Part shown: in pieces, positions 48,631 through 60,902 of the stretch | Numbering within the stretch: the stretch's first letter is position 1 | How the letters are laid out: every line of letters begins with the position of its first letter | Assembly: GCA_001414345.1 (NCBI GenBank) | Contig: LLCB01000155.1 | Coordinates: 1 to 64,000 of the forward strand | DNA from: Hymenoscyphus infarciens | Taxonomy: Eukaryota > Ascomycota > Leotiomycetes > Helotiales > Helotiaceae | DNA length: 64,000 nt | Reading direction: 5' to 3' | Position numbers and translations under genes: made by a program | Notes under the pieces: generated by a model | Database searches by the model: none | What the model was told of the DNA's origin: nothing | Seen by the model: only the letters and a program-made list of their open reading frames with translations

Positions 48631-49759
48631 CTAAGAAAGCAATAGTCGTCGGTCGCTTCCCTTCCGTGCTTCCACGAACTTAATCGTGGGAACTTTCCAC
48701 TCTGAGATATCAGGATATCTTTCTTTGTCCGCTAGCATCCCCGGTGCATCTGGAAGAAACAAAACGTCAGTGGATCTTCAATGCTGCAGCGACAAAATGA
48801 ACTTGCCTTCCATGAGCCCTTCCCTCTCAGTCATACGATCTTTTCTAAAACTCCTCAGTTGGCTCTCAACATATTTCGCAGAATTAATCCAGTTAGCTTC
48901 CTCCGCAGCGCGATAGAACATCGTTTCTTCATTTCCGATTGTTTCTAGAAGAATTCGTCTGTCCTTTTCAGAGGGTGAGAGGAAGATGGGATCCCTTTCG
49001 TGAACAAAAGAGCCAAATCTTTCCACAACAATCAGAATTTCTTTAACATTGTGTAGATACGCAATTCCTAGAGATCCCCATACATCCCAGAACTCGTCGT
49101 GTAGGCCCTGATCGGTGAGTACCCAATCAGCCAAGTTGATGGCAATACTGCGCAGGGGTATGTCCTTTTTTGAACCAAAGCAATCAGTCCCGCAACCATT
49201 ATCCCAGGCTTTTGGCCGATGGCATCTGCCACAGTGCCATGAAGCTGTATCGTGGATACTCCGGGGAAAGCTTTCGGAGTCATCCTCGTGAACCCAGTGA
49301 TCATCGTTGGGTTCATGTGCAAGCCAAAACGTATCGAGCTCATCTGTGAATCGATTCGCTCTCGAGGTTGTCACGGAAGGTGCGCTCTCAGTGAAATGCT
49401 CATGGGTATAAAAGTAGTTGAGCTGGAGAGACAGTACCACTGCTCGGGCTTCCCCGCAGGTGTTCATAATAGGGTTCGTTCTGGACCGGTTGTATGGTTG
49501 CAGCGCGATTCTATGACCTTCTACAGGGGTTTTGATGATGTGTATTCTTGGGACGAGGCAGGCGAGTTTCCAGATGTTTCTAGCTCGAGTTAAGAATCGA
49601 ACTCTAAGGATATGGGAAGGAATCATACTGGCGCAACTCTATTGGTAGTTTGGAGAACTGAGGAAATTTTATGTCTGAATGCTGTGGTAGAGACTCCAGT
49701 GCCGTGTTGTGGAGTTGCTGGACTTCCGTGATTTCCAAGGCTAATGTGTGATTATCCAT
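48631..49759 (-). CDS. 2EXR-domain protein with a candidate GC-AG intron
   Basis: Exons in coding order are 49759-49629, 49579-48807 and 48749-48631, giving 340 residues. The first intron (49580-49628, GT-AG) joins FPQFSKLPIELRQ to NIWKLACLVPRIHIIK. This is the diagnostic start of the fungal 2EXR domain, followed by NTCGEARAVVLS. The second intron (48750-48806) starts GCAAGT, the usual form of a GC donor, and leads in frame to MLADKERYPDISEWKVPTIK. If it is not spliced, the frame stops at 48778 and the protein ends EGKFILSLQH at 310 residues. No catalytic motif is visible. The molecular function of 2EXR proteins is unknown; they are abundant in leotiomycetes. Confidence 0.8.
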
Positions 49760-50460
49760 GTTGATTATGAAATATTTGGAGTTGTTGGCAAGGTGGTGTT
49801 GTGGTTGACCTGGGCTCACTTGTCTGATTCTGGACGTCACCTGACTAGGTATAGTTAGGCAGTGTTAGGGCAGGAGCCACCCTCACTTGTATACCCTGTA
49901 TATAAGCTGGATTCCTAGGCTTACCTCTCTATCACTTCTGTATGAATTCTATTAAGATTACAACTTCATATCCACGGCCTATGCTATACAGCAGCCTAGC
50001 TACCTAATTACCGCTGCGAATGCGTTTACTCAAATAATTCCTATTCAAAAGCACTAGCAACTCTAACATCTGCTAATGTAATAATAACAAATCTATTTCT
50101 ATTAATTACTTTCCAGGTGAAAAGTGCGACAGTTCTAAATGAGTGAATTCGCACTCCTACAACAAAGTAATCTTAGGTTAACTAATTTCAGTTGTTAGAG
50201 CTGACCCTAGTTCTACAAATAATCTCGCTGCTTATTGTTCTTCTTTCTTTATAGACAATCTAAATTAATACTTTGACAAAATTCACAAAACATCTAAACT
50301 TACTTTATTATCTCCTAAAAAATTTAACTTAAAGAAGATGTCAAGAGACAAAGGTGGATCAGACAAAGGATCACCTGATTATTCCCACCTTTTAAGCGAG
50401 GAGCATAGTATTTAAAGCCTTATACTCTTCTCTATAGTTCTAGGGAATTAAGCATCTATT
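49760..50460. other. Transition from gene to AT-rich block
   Basis: About 700 bases; composition falls towards AT from about 49,990. No gene or clear repeat seen. Confidence 0.4.
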
Positions 50461-52859
50461 TTAACTTTGCTTTACTTATTCTATACTCTTAATATAGCTT
50501 TTATAATCGCTATAGTTATAAGCCTAGTTAGTAAATAAGATACTACTTCTATTATACTAGTTATATTAGCTTTATCTTCTCTTTATCTATCTTTAATTTT
50601 CTCTTTAGAGTATCGCGCTTATAATAGTAAGCTTACTCTTAACTAAAAAGTTCTTCTTTACTAACTAAAACTTATAGCTTATATAGGGAAACGCTATTCT
50701 ATCCCAACGCTAGCATAGGTACTATGCTAGCGTATAAAATTAGCGAAATTTTAATATATTCACTCTTACTAGAAAACAATCGCCACCACCTTTCTAAAAA
50801 GGACTAGTCCTACTTAAAAAAGTAGTATAAATAGAGTAAACAAAGCTCGTAATAATAATAAATTAATAAACTACGTATAATCGGAATAAAGCGCCTAAAA
50901 AGTTGATTTAAAGCTTAAAAAGCTCAAATCTAAGGACTTTTCTTAATCGTATACTAATTACCTAATCGGGCTAGCGCTTTCTCTTTACGCCGCCCTTTCC
51001 CTCTATAAGTAGTATACTCTTCTACTACTTTTCGCAAAAGGTTATACTAAAGTCTCTAGTAATCTACTTATTAACTTCTAGCTATACCTCTACCTTTTCT
51101 AGTATCCGATTCAACTACGTTCCGTCGACTAGCGTACTATAATTTGTATTATTAAGAGTAGTAGAATTAAAGGCGTTAACTTAAGAGGTTATATTAATAT
51201 CAAAGTATTAGTATTAGATCGATATCGAAGTATTAGTATTAGATCAATATCGAAGTATTAGTATCAGATCAATATCGAAGTATTAGTATTAGATCGATAT
51301 CGAAGTATTAGTATTAGATTAATATCAAAGTATTAGTATTAGATCAAGCGCCTATAAATAGGTATATCTAGCTACTAATTTACAGACGATCTACTATTCA
51401 CGTTAAATAGACAAAAGACTTGAATTCATTTACTTTATTATATAAATCGTACTTAATCTTAATAGAAGAGTATAAGAGAGTATCTCTCTTACTAGAGGGT
51501 CTAGAGAGCTAGCCCCCTAGTGAAAAGACAAGTGCCTTATACTAAAGGAGGCAAAACTAAGGTTATTCTCACTTTTTAGAGATATTAATATTTTTATTAG
51601 TTTCGTCAGTTTAACTAGTTAAGTATATATTTAAGTATTTTATAAGTATTAAGCACTTTTAAGTAATAATTCAAGTTATATCTATAGTTTCTAGAGTATT
51701 AGCATTTAGAAATATAATAATATATATATATAATATAAAAGGATTTCAAAACGCTTTCAGTAGAGTAAATAGAAGGATAAGAGAGCGAATCACGTAGTAG
51801 CGCTCTTAGTATACCAGAGGCCTCTGCTAGCGTTGAGACAGAATAGCGCAATCCCTTATATAGTATAACTACTTCTTTTATATTATCTACTAAAAAAGAG
51901 TTTAGAAATACTTTAATCTAAATAGCTTTAATACTAAGAATACTAATAAGCTTAAAAGACTCTATTTTATAATTAAATTAGCTATACTTAATAAGAATAT
52001 AAAACTTAAAGAAGTATAGCTTATAGTAAATAAAACCTAGAATATACTCTTAGTAGCTTAATATATAAAAAGAGATTAACTAGAATAACTACTTCTAGTA
52101 ATAGTTAATAATATTAAAGAAAACTTTAAAGATAATATTAAAAGATACGTTTTTAAAATTAATAAGCTTTATACTATATAAAGTAAGATCTATAAAGTTA
52201 GCTCCTAAGTAAAGAGTACTATAAACGAGTCTATACTCTTAGAAGTCTAATTCTTACTTAGGTATACTAGGAAATTCGCTCTCTAAGATCTAATTTAAAA
52301 GCTTAAAAATAATTTAGTACTAATATTAGAAAGCGTAAAAGATATAGTATATATAGAATACTAGAATATACTTACTTAAACTAAATTAGAGTTTATAAAC
52401 TCTAATTATTAATTCTTTAACTAGAAATACTACTATAACTAAGTAAAAATTTTTTAACTCTTAGAGATTAAGAGTCTACTTATAGTAAAGAGCTTCTTAA
52501 ACATAGTTTACTAAATTACTTCTATTTAAGTAATAAGTTAAAAGATATAGTTAATTAATAATATAGAGCTTAAAAGAGGAATTAATTTTCTCTTTATAAT
52601 CTCGCTAAAATGTTTTTAAAGATCTTATATAAACATCTTATATTAAAAACTAGTAAGAAGGCTAGTAGAATATTCTTAGTTCTTAAAAGAAGAAGTAATA
52701 ACTTAATTAATCCTAGGAATAGACTCTAAAATAAGAGTTCTAATAATAAGAAATATCTATATAGAAATAGATAAGAATACTTTTAGAAACCTATAAAGTA
52801 CTAAACCTTAGAATTTATACTTACTAAGAAGTATAATCCTACTCTTAATAACTCTCTAG
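50461..52859. repeat. AT-rich, RIP-like block left of the LTR element
   Basis: Very AT-rich with stops in all frames, apart from patches of better composition near 50,950-51,150 and 51,480-51,560. It contains a 25-bp minisatellite (51203-51352). It was probably older transposon sequence into which the gypsy element inserted. No domain is readable. Confidence 0.65.
51203..51352. repeat. 25-bp minisatellite, six units
   Basis: Six head-to-tail units of AAGTATTAGTATTAGATC followed by RATATCR, exactly 25 bases each, with differences mainly at two C/T or G/A positions (transitions). Confidence 0.9.
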
Positions 52860-52864
52860 ATAAT

Positions 52865-53055
52865 TATAATAGCTCTCTATAAATATATAAAAAGAGTGCT
52901 TATAGAATAGTATCTAATATTAAGAAAAACTAAACTAAAGAGAAAAGCGAAGAGTATAAGCACTCTAGCTTTATTTATATATATTAAGTAAAGCCTTAAT
53001 AAAGCCTTAAGCTAACCTAGTTATATAAGTAATATATATAACTAGGACTATTATA
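52865..53055 (-). repeat. 3' LTR of the gypsy element
   Basis: 191 bp, and the same length as the copy at 58453-58643. The two differ at scattered positions that are mostly transitions. By the orientation of the coding relics this is the downstream LTR. Confidence 0.9.
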
Positions 53056-56000
53056 CTATCTCTCTTTTAAAAGAGCCTCTTATAACTAAGTAGCTTTATT
53101 CTCTTTTAATATAGGAGTATTAAGCTCTAGCTTACTATAATCCTCTCTTCTAGCCTTATATACTACTTTCTATAGTAGAAGAGCTTTTAAGAGACTAGCT
53201 ATTTTTTACTTCTCTAAATAGAACCTCTCTACTAGTTATAGTATATATATTAGTTATTAAGCTAGATACTAATTAAGGTCTTTATTATAGCCTTTCTACT
53301 TAATTTAGTAATAAAGGGACTATTATCTCTTCTTACTAGCTAGTATTTCTTTAACTTCTTATTCCTCTTCTTCGTTTATAATAATTAGTAGAAGTAGTAT
53401 AACTATCTATCCTAGTAAGAGATTATCTATAGCCTTATATAACTTCTTAGAGATAAAGATAAAGTAAACTTTAATAGAAGCTAGTAATTATAATTAGAAA
53501 GTAGAACCTACTTCTTTAAAGATCTTAAAAGGGCTAGCTATCTAGTAGTCTAGCTTTTAGCTTAGTTATTAAGTTATCTAGTTCTTTATTATAATAAAGA
53601 CTATATCTCTTACTCTAAAATTAACGTTTCGTCTATATTTATTTATATCTTATTCCTTCTTCTATTAAGCTTTTAATATATTTACTTAGCTAATATCTAA
53701 GACCTTTTAGATTATTTTTATAACTATTATAGCTTCTTCTTATAATAGCTATTCTTTTATATTAGCTAGTTCTAGTATTTACTAGTTAAATAAGGTTCTT
53801 AGTATATATCTCTTTTATAACTTAAAAGATAATATTCTAATAGTATTATAAAGTAGTATTAACTATATATAGTCTATTATTAGAAGAATCTTAAACTAAT
53901 TAGTATAATAATAATTAATATATAGCTATAAGTATTAATTAAGGTATTAATTTATAATCTTAGTCTAGCTATCTATTTAAGCGTAGTTTATAATTAAGAG
54001 TTAAAGCTAAATACCTAGGATTTAAGTAAACTCTCTCTAAAATATAGTAATAAAGTAAGAGCCTCTATCTAATATTATACTTTCTAGAATCTTATAGTAT
54101 TATAGAACATATTTAATATATAACCTTACTATCTATTTAAAAGTAATATTCTTATAATAGAGTATTAAAATAAACTACTTAAATAAGTAGTCTATTACTA
54201 TAAATATATTATTATAACTATACTTATTAACTAGAAAAGACTTAAAATCTATAGCTATATATTACTATATATATAGTAGTACTAGAAGTAGGTATAGATA
54301 GCTAAGTGTTTTATCTTAAAGAACGTCTACTCTTCTATATTTATAATAGTTTTATATATATCTTATAATATTAGCTTTTATATTTTACTAGATATATCTT
54401 AAATATAGAATCTAGTAGGTCTTATCCCTTTCTAGGTAAGCTAAAAGTATCTAATTATAAGCCTTATAAATTAGGTCTATTCTTAGTATATTTATATCTA
54501 GTACTACTAAGTAGTTTTAGTAAAGTAAAAGGCTTTCTTCTAAGGTATATAGGGAATTAGTAGTAGTTTTAGCTTATACTTATATAGCTTAAAGTATTAT
54601 AGTATTCTTATTTACTTAGTAGATTCGTTCTAAAAGTATAAATAATTCTTAGAAGTAGTCTTTATTAACTAGAGCTAGTATAATTAAGCTTATTTTAACT
54701 CTTAAGTCTTTAAGTATTTCTATATTAACTTATTCCTTTATTAGAAGTATATAGGTCTAGTACTACTCTTTAAGTTCCTTTTATAAGTATATCTTATTTA
54801 CTTTATAAGTTAAAACATCTATCTTATTATTCTTATATCTTAAATAGAATATAATAATAAATTAGTACTTAGCTAAAGCTTTAGCCTACCTTACTTAATA
54901 GGTAGTAAGTTACTTAGTAGTTATAAAGTACTTAAGTGCCTTATAATTAGTATAAATATAGATTTTTAAATAAGTACTTTATAGTTCTAGTCTCTATTTT
55001 ATAAGTAAGTATATAATAGTAAGTAGCTCTTTATTATATATTTTATAATTATACTTAGCTAGAGATATAGTCTTACTAAAGTAGGCTATAGAGTACTATT
55101 CTCTATTAGCTTATTATTATTATAATACTCTAGTAATAATTCTATCTAAAGCGTCTATCTTAATTATAGTAAGAAGGTTAAGAGAGTAGTAGTAGAGGAT
55201 TAGTATAAAAGTAAGTACTACTTTTAAGTCTTTAAACACTTCTTAATACTCTTTATTAAAATTAAAAAGTATATTATTCTATATTAGGTATATTAAAGGC
55301 TTTATAATTATATTATAGTTCTAGATAAACTTTTAGTAGAAGTTATAGAAACTAAGGAAACTCTAAACGCTATTTACTATCTTTAGAGCTTACTATTTCT
55401 ATACTACTAAGACCTTTTTAAAGTCTACTTTAATATTATTAATACTAATAATAAACCTAAAGTATTTTATCTTCTTAATATTAAACTTATACTTCTTAAT
55501 ATTAACTTATAACCTAGTATTCTTAAGATATTAAAGAACTTTTTATATATACTCTTTATATTTAAAAACGTTTAATAAATAGATAAGAATATTATTTAAG
55601 TAAGTAGAGTAGAAGTTGTCTAGATAGTTAAATAAGACATTATTTATATAACACTAGTAAGTAGATAGACTATTTATTAGACTAAATAGTAGAATCTTAT
55701 ATTTATATATTCTATAATAGATATAAAAAGTAGTTAATTCTTTAGTATCTAGATCTATTTATATATAGTAGAAAGCTTACTAGATATCTAGCTTAGTAAA
55801 AATATAAGCTTAACTAATATATATAAGCGTTTTATTAATTAGAGGTAATAGATAGTAGTCTTTTTAGGTAAGATTATTAAGTTTTTAGAAGTTAATATAG
55901 AAATATAGTCTTCTATCTACTTTCTTTATAAATAGAATAAGAGTAGTAAAAGAGGACTAGCTATATTTAATAAACCTTTTATAGAGATTCTTTAAGATAT

Positions 56001-58452
56001 ATTCCTTTATAGCTAATAACTCTTTTATAAATATCTTATATAAAAGGGAATATCTAAGAGTATTTAGACCTTTAAGATTAATCTTATAGTTATAGTATTA
56101 GTAAGGTAAGAGAGTGTTTAAGATAGCTTTAGAAAATACCTCTTTAAAGTTCTAGTATTTATTAAGAAGAGTAATATTAGAAGCTATATTTAGTTCTTAA
56201 TTAGCTATAATAGTATTAATTTTATATATACTTATAGTAAATATCTTACTATTCTTTTAGAGTAAGTAATAATATATTCTTATAGCTAAAATAGCTAAAA
56301 TATTAATAATAGAGTCTAACTTTTTTAAGATAAAGAGTTTCTAATAATATACTAGAGTAAGTACCTTCTTTATAATACTTTTAAGTTCTTTTTTTATAAT
56401 CTAGTATTTTACTTATATTAAAGACTTATAGCCTCCTCTACTATATATAGTTGAGGTATAACTAGCTAAGGTTATAGTATTAATTTTAAGGTAATCTATA
56501 AGCTTTAAGAGCCTTCTATCTTATTAATACTATTTATCTATTTTTATAGCTTAGTTATAAGTATTAGCTTTATCCTAGTAAGGGAGTATAGAGTCTTTTA
56601 GTTATATAGCGTTTTAAGAGAGAGGAGTTAGCTATTAAGTAAAGAAGTAAGGCTTAAAGTTATTAGACTAAAGTAGTTTTTAATAAGTTATATTAATATT
56701 AATATAAAAGTACTTAAAGAACCTCTAGCTAAGGATAATATTATATAGACCTAAGTCTAAGAGAATAAATAGTATATTAAAGAATTTATAACTATTTAAG
56801 ATATAATTTAAAAAGAGATAGTATATAGCTTTACTCTCGATTTCTCTATTATATCTATAAATCTTAATAGAACTATAGAACTTTATAAGGTTATAACTAA
56901 GTTATATATTTATAAAAGAAAAGGTATTTACTTTAAGGTTACTAAGGATAGTAGTTTATATATTAAATCTATTAATAGTTATTATATTAAGTAAAGTAAA
57001 TGCTTTTCTACTAATTAATAACTATAGATTAATCTTAGAGAGATTAATCTTATATTTACCTAAGAAGGAGTCTTTTTTTAAGCTTCTTTATTTCTTAACT
57101 CTTAGCTAGTATCTTCTCCTTTAAGCTCTTTAAGATTAACCTTATATGTTTTTAGCTTTAGATAATCCTTAATATAATAACTAGGCTTACTATAGTTAAA
57201 GCACTTATCTAATAGTCTTAGAGTTAAGTAGTTGTTTATAGTAAGAGTGTTAGAGCGTCTAAGAGAGATAAAAGAGGTTATAGAGAAAGAAGGGCTAGTA
57301 GGCGTAGAAGTAGACGTATATAGGTTTAAGATAGAAGGAAAGTTTATTATTTATACTTTTTAAGAAGTAAGATTTTAAAGGTTATTATTAATACTACTTA
57401 TAAGATTATAAAAAGAGTTTATATCTCTTTTAGCTTAGAACTTAGTAATAATAAGAGATTAGCGTAGTATAGAGGTTAACTTATTCTATAAGTCTTCTAC
57501 TTAGTCTTATAGAAGAACTTTAGCTTTATTTATAAGTTATTAGAACTTAGTATAGAAGTTATAGAAAGTTTCTATCTTTAATATAATAAGGTTTTAATAT
57601 TAGATATAAGCTTCTTAGTATAAGTAAGAGCTAATAGTAATATTTTAAAGATAAGTTAATATCTCTTTATAGCTATTAAACTAATTAATAGTATTAAACT
57701 TATATCTTAGATAAATATAGTTTTAAGCTCTTTTAGAAGTATAGTAGTAAATTAAATTTATTTTTACTTTTTTAGATTTAAAGTAGTTAGTATTAATAGA
57801 TAACTTTACTATAATTTTAGTTTCCTAGGTTATATAAGTAAATTCGTCTTTTATAGTAAATTAGTAAGAATTAGCTATCTTACTTATCTTCTTTAATAAT
57901 AGAACTATAGAAGAGGAACGAGTTATATTAAGAGTTTATAGCTAAATAGAGGTATATTAATAAGAAGTACTAGCTATATTTAAAGTATTTACTTTAAGTT
58001 TATAAACTTTACTTATTAATAAGGTTATTACTTTAAGAATTTGTTATAAAGTAGAGTTAGATAGAGGTGATTTAGAGATCTTATACTATAAGGAACTAGT
58101 AGTTGCCTTAGTAGAAGGAGGTAGTAGTAGTAATATAGTAATAGCTAGTATATATGTTTTTTTAAGTTAAGTTCTTAAGTTAGATTAGAATATAATATTA
58201 ATAGAAGAGAGAAGAGAGATTAGTTCTATTAACTCTAAAGTAGAGTAAAATAGTTTTTAGGTTAATAGGTTACTTTTAAAGAACTTAATATAGCTAATAG
58301 AAGAACGCTAAACCTTATTACTTAACGTAAATAAGTTAGGCTTTATAGAGAAGGATAGTAAATTTAGTAGATTTAATATAAGTAAATATATATATTATTA
58401 TTAGAATATTAGTAAAAGCCTTTCTAGGTAAAGAGAGAGAGTTTAGTTTTAG

Positions 58453-58643
58453 TATAATAGCTCTCTATAAATATATAAACAGAGTACTTATAGAATAGTA
58501 CTTAATATTAAGGAAAACTAAACTAAAGAGAAAAGTAAAGAGTATAAGTACTCTAGCTTTATTTATATATATTAAGCGAAGCCTTAACAAAGCCTTAGGC
58601 TAACCTAGTCACGTAAGTGACGTATATAACTAGGACTATTATA
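58453..58643 (-). repeat. 5' LTR of the gypsy element
   Basis: 191 bp. It retains more G/C than its partner (for example CACGTAAGTGACGTATATAAC, broken by T in the other copy), so it is less mutated. Confidence 0.9.
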
Positions 58644-58648
58644 ATAAT

Positions 58649-60326
58649 AAGAAGTTAAAAGAGATTATATAGTAAGAGATTCGAGTATTACTCTAATAAT
58701 ACTTTATATAGTAGACTAATTTAGTAAAACACCGACTATAACACTAGAGTTTCGCTCTAATATATAACGTATCTTAACCTCGACTCTAACTCTTTTACTT
58801 TTATAACTTTTTTTTTTGAATAATAGACGAGAATAAGCTATAATAGAGAGTTATAGAGAATAGCGTAAAAGTTTATAAGAGATTCGCTCGCTTACTAAGA
58901 CTTAAGAGAATAATACGCGGTTTTAACTAGTCTCTCTCTTCTCTAGACCTTAACTCTATAGAGAAAGTATAGTAGTAGATAAAGTATTAGATTATAAAGT
59001 TAGAAAAGGCTTCTATAACTCGAGAAGACTTAATAGAAGTCTTATAAGAACTATATAGTAAGATAAACTCTAAGAACTAGTAATATCTTATTTATTAGAT
59101 AGTTATAAAGCTTAATAATATTATTAGATATAAGAGAATAGCTACTATATATTAAATAGTAGTAGAATTATATATAAAGTATTCTTCTAATATTTTATAT
59201 TATTTAGACTTATAGTACTACTATATAGTAGAGTAAAAGAGATAAAATAGTAGAGTATTATTAGAGTACTACTCGAATCTCTTACTTAGAAGTTCTTTTT
59301 TAAATAGACTTCTAGAAGAGACTAATTAAAAAGTTCTTTATAATATAATCTAAGTTTAGAAAGAGATTTATAAGCTTTACTAGTAGTACTTAGAGGTTAT
59401 TAAAATACTCTATTAAGAATATAAGTATTATAATCTTATCTTTAAAGCTTCTTACTAATCTAGAAAGAATAAACTAAGCTCTAAAACTAAGAATCTACGC
59501 TTTCTTAGCTAAATATACTAGATACTCTCTTATAGATTTAATACTCTTTAATAATTATAGAGTAGTCTATCTTATTAATAGTAAGAATATACTACTAAAA
59601 GTCTCTATCTAATTATTTACTAGTAACTTTTAGTAGTTAAACTATTAAAAGTCTTTATTTAAATTATATTTTAATAACTTTTAATAGTAATCTTTAATAG
59701 TTAAACTATTAAAAGTCTTTATCTAAATTATATACTAGTAATCTTTAGTAGTTTAACTACTAAAAGTCTCTATTTAATTATTTACTAGTAGCTTTTAGTA
59801 GTTATACTACTAAAAGTCTCTATCTAATTATTTATTAGTAACTTTTAATAGTTAAACTATTAAAAGTCTTTATTTAAATAATATACTAGTAACTTTTAAA
59901 AGTAACTTTTAGTAGTTTAAATATTATATAGTATTAATTAAATTATAAATATCTTAAAATATTAGTTAATAAACTCTTTAATATCTTTTAATAAACCTTC
60001 TTCTATTTTAATCTATTCTTTATTTAATAACTAACTTTTTATATTAGAAGAATTTAGATATAATTCTATAACTCTTTATAGACTTAAATTCTTATATTAG
60101 TTATTAGCTCTTATATAGGATTATTTTCTTAATAGCTGACTTTTTATTCTATAAGAATTTAGACGAGATCCTATAACTCTTAGTAGAGCTGAATTCTTAC
60201 GTTAGTTTTAGCTCTCGTATAAGCTAGGGTTCAGTTAAATCCGTATACCCGTAGTATACTATAACCTCGCTCTAGTCCGAGTTAGAGCTTAGTTAAATCC
60301 GTATACCTATAGTACTCTTTTAGTAG
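58649..60326. repeat. AT-rich block right of the LTR element
   Basis: AT-rich, stop-saturated sequence with a tandem array (59594-59930). At its right end are two copies of an AGTTAAATCCGTATACC unit (about 60,229 and 60,292), which look like subterminal repeats of the inverted-repeat element that follows. Confidence 0.65.
59594..59930. repeat. ~50-60-bp tandem array, about six units
   Basis: Units run from (A/T)CTATTAAAAGTCTTTAT-like to CTTTTAGTAGTTAAA-like sequence. Each unit is itself partly palindromic (TACTAAAAG ... CTTTTAGTA). Unit length varies between about 50 and 64 bases. Confidence 0.75.
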
Positions 60327-60627
60327 GCTTTAGCTAAATCCTCTGACTCTTTTAACTAAATCGCCTAACTCTAACCTGATTAGGCACTCTTATCGAGCTT
60401 ATATAATACTAATTCTCTATTCTAAGAGATAGTGACCTAGTTTTCGAGGTTAGAGTTAGTAGCTAGAGGTTAGAGTTAGTTAGAGTTAGAGATCGGGTAT
60501 AGGTTAGAGCTAGAGATTAGGGTTAGTAATATATTATTCTATACTTTAGTAGTGTTTAGGACCGGAAAATGTCCTAATTTGGTTAGATCAGGCGATTTAG
60601 TCAAAAGGGTCAGGGGATTTAGCAAAA
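60327..60627. mobile_element. ~300-bp inverted-repeat element end, asymmetrically mutated
   Basis: The left arm (about 60327-60388) and the reverse complement of the right arm (about 60570-60627) match over about 58 bases around GCTAAATCC, TGAC, ACTAAATCGCCT and ATTAGG. The left arm has T or A where the right has C or G (CTCTGACTC against CCCTGACCC). A telomere-like GGTTAGAGTTAG run fills much of the centre (60,448-60,536). Superfamily not assigned. Confidence 0.65.
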
Positions 60628-60747
60628 CTCCCATTTCTTCATTCATACCAGAAGCATGTCAAAGGTTCCTTCCTACGGAACGATGGAGTATTGATGAGCG
60701 CTTTCGTACACCACGTCATAGAGATGCCATCCTAATGGTTCGCGGCT

Positions 60748-60864
60748 ATGGCTACTATTCAAAGAGGACAAGTCTTGGTTGGGCTTCAGCGTTCCTACCG
60801 TCTTATCGAACCAGCACATCGGATCGCCAGCCCGGAGAACGGGCAGTCTGCCATGTCAGTAGTA

Positions 60865-60902
<38 letters not shown>

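Larger units (their letters stand above)
52865..58643 (-). mobile_element. Ty3/gypsy LTR retrotransposon, full length, RIP-inactivated
   Basis: Two 191-bp direct repeats (52865-53055 and 58453-58643) start TATAATAG and end CTATTATA. The element is flanked by the 5-bp duplication ATAAT (52860-52864 and 58644-58648). On the minus strand, degraded coding sequence follows the gypsy order. A gag zinc-knuckle relic reads DKCFNYSKPSYYIKD near 57.15-57.2 kb. Reverse transcriptase has YKYKILPFGL and FYSTYLNDILIYS near 55.58-55.7 kb, where the catalytic YLDD reads YLND. An integrase core relic with a DRG-like segment lies near 53.9-54.4 kb. Stops are dense throughout, and changes such as D to N and C to Y are C-to-T/G-to-A, as RIP produces. 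Not autonomous. Confidence 0.92.

Noticed and set aside
51203..51352. CRISPR-like array
   Set aside because: The units are contiguous 25-bp repeats without unique spacers, and the genome is fungal.
60448..60536. A real telomere or chromosome end
   Set aside because: The repeats are degenerate and internal, with a gene and a further 3 kb to the right.
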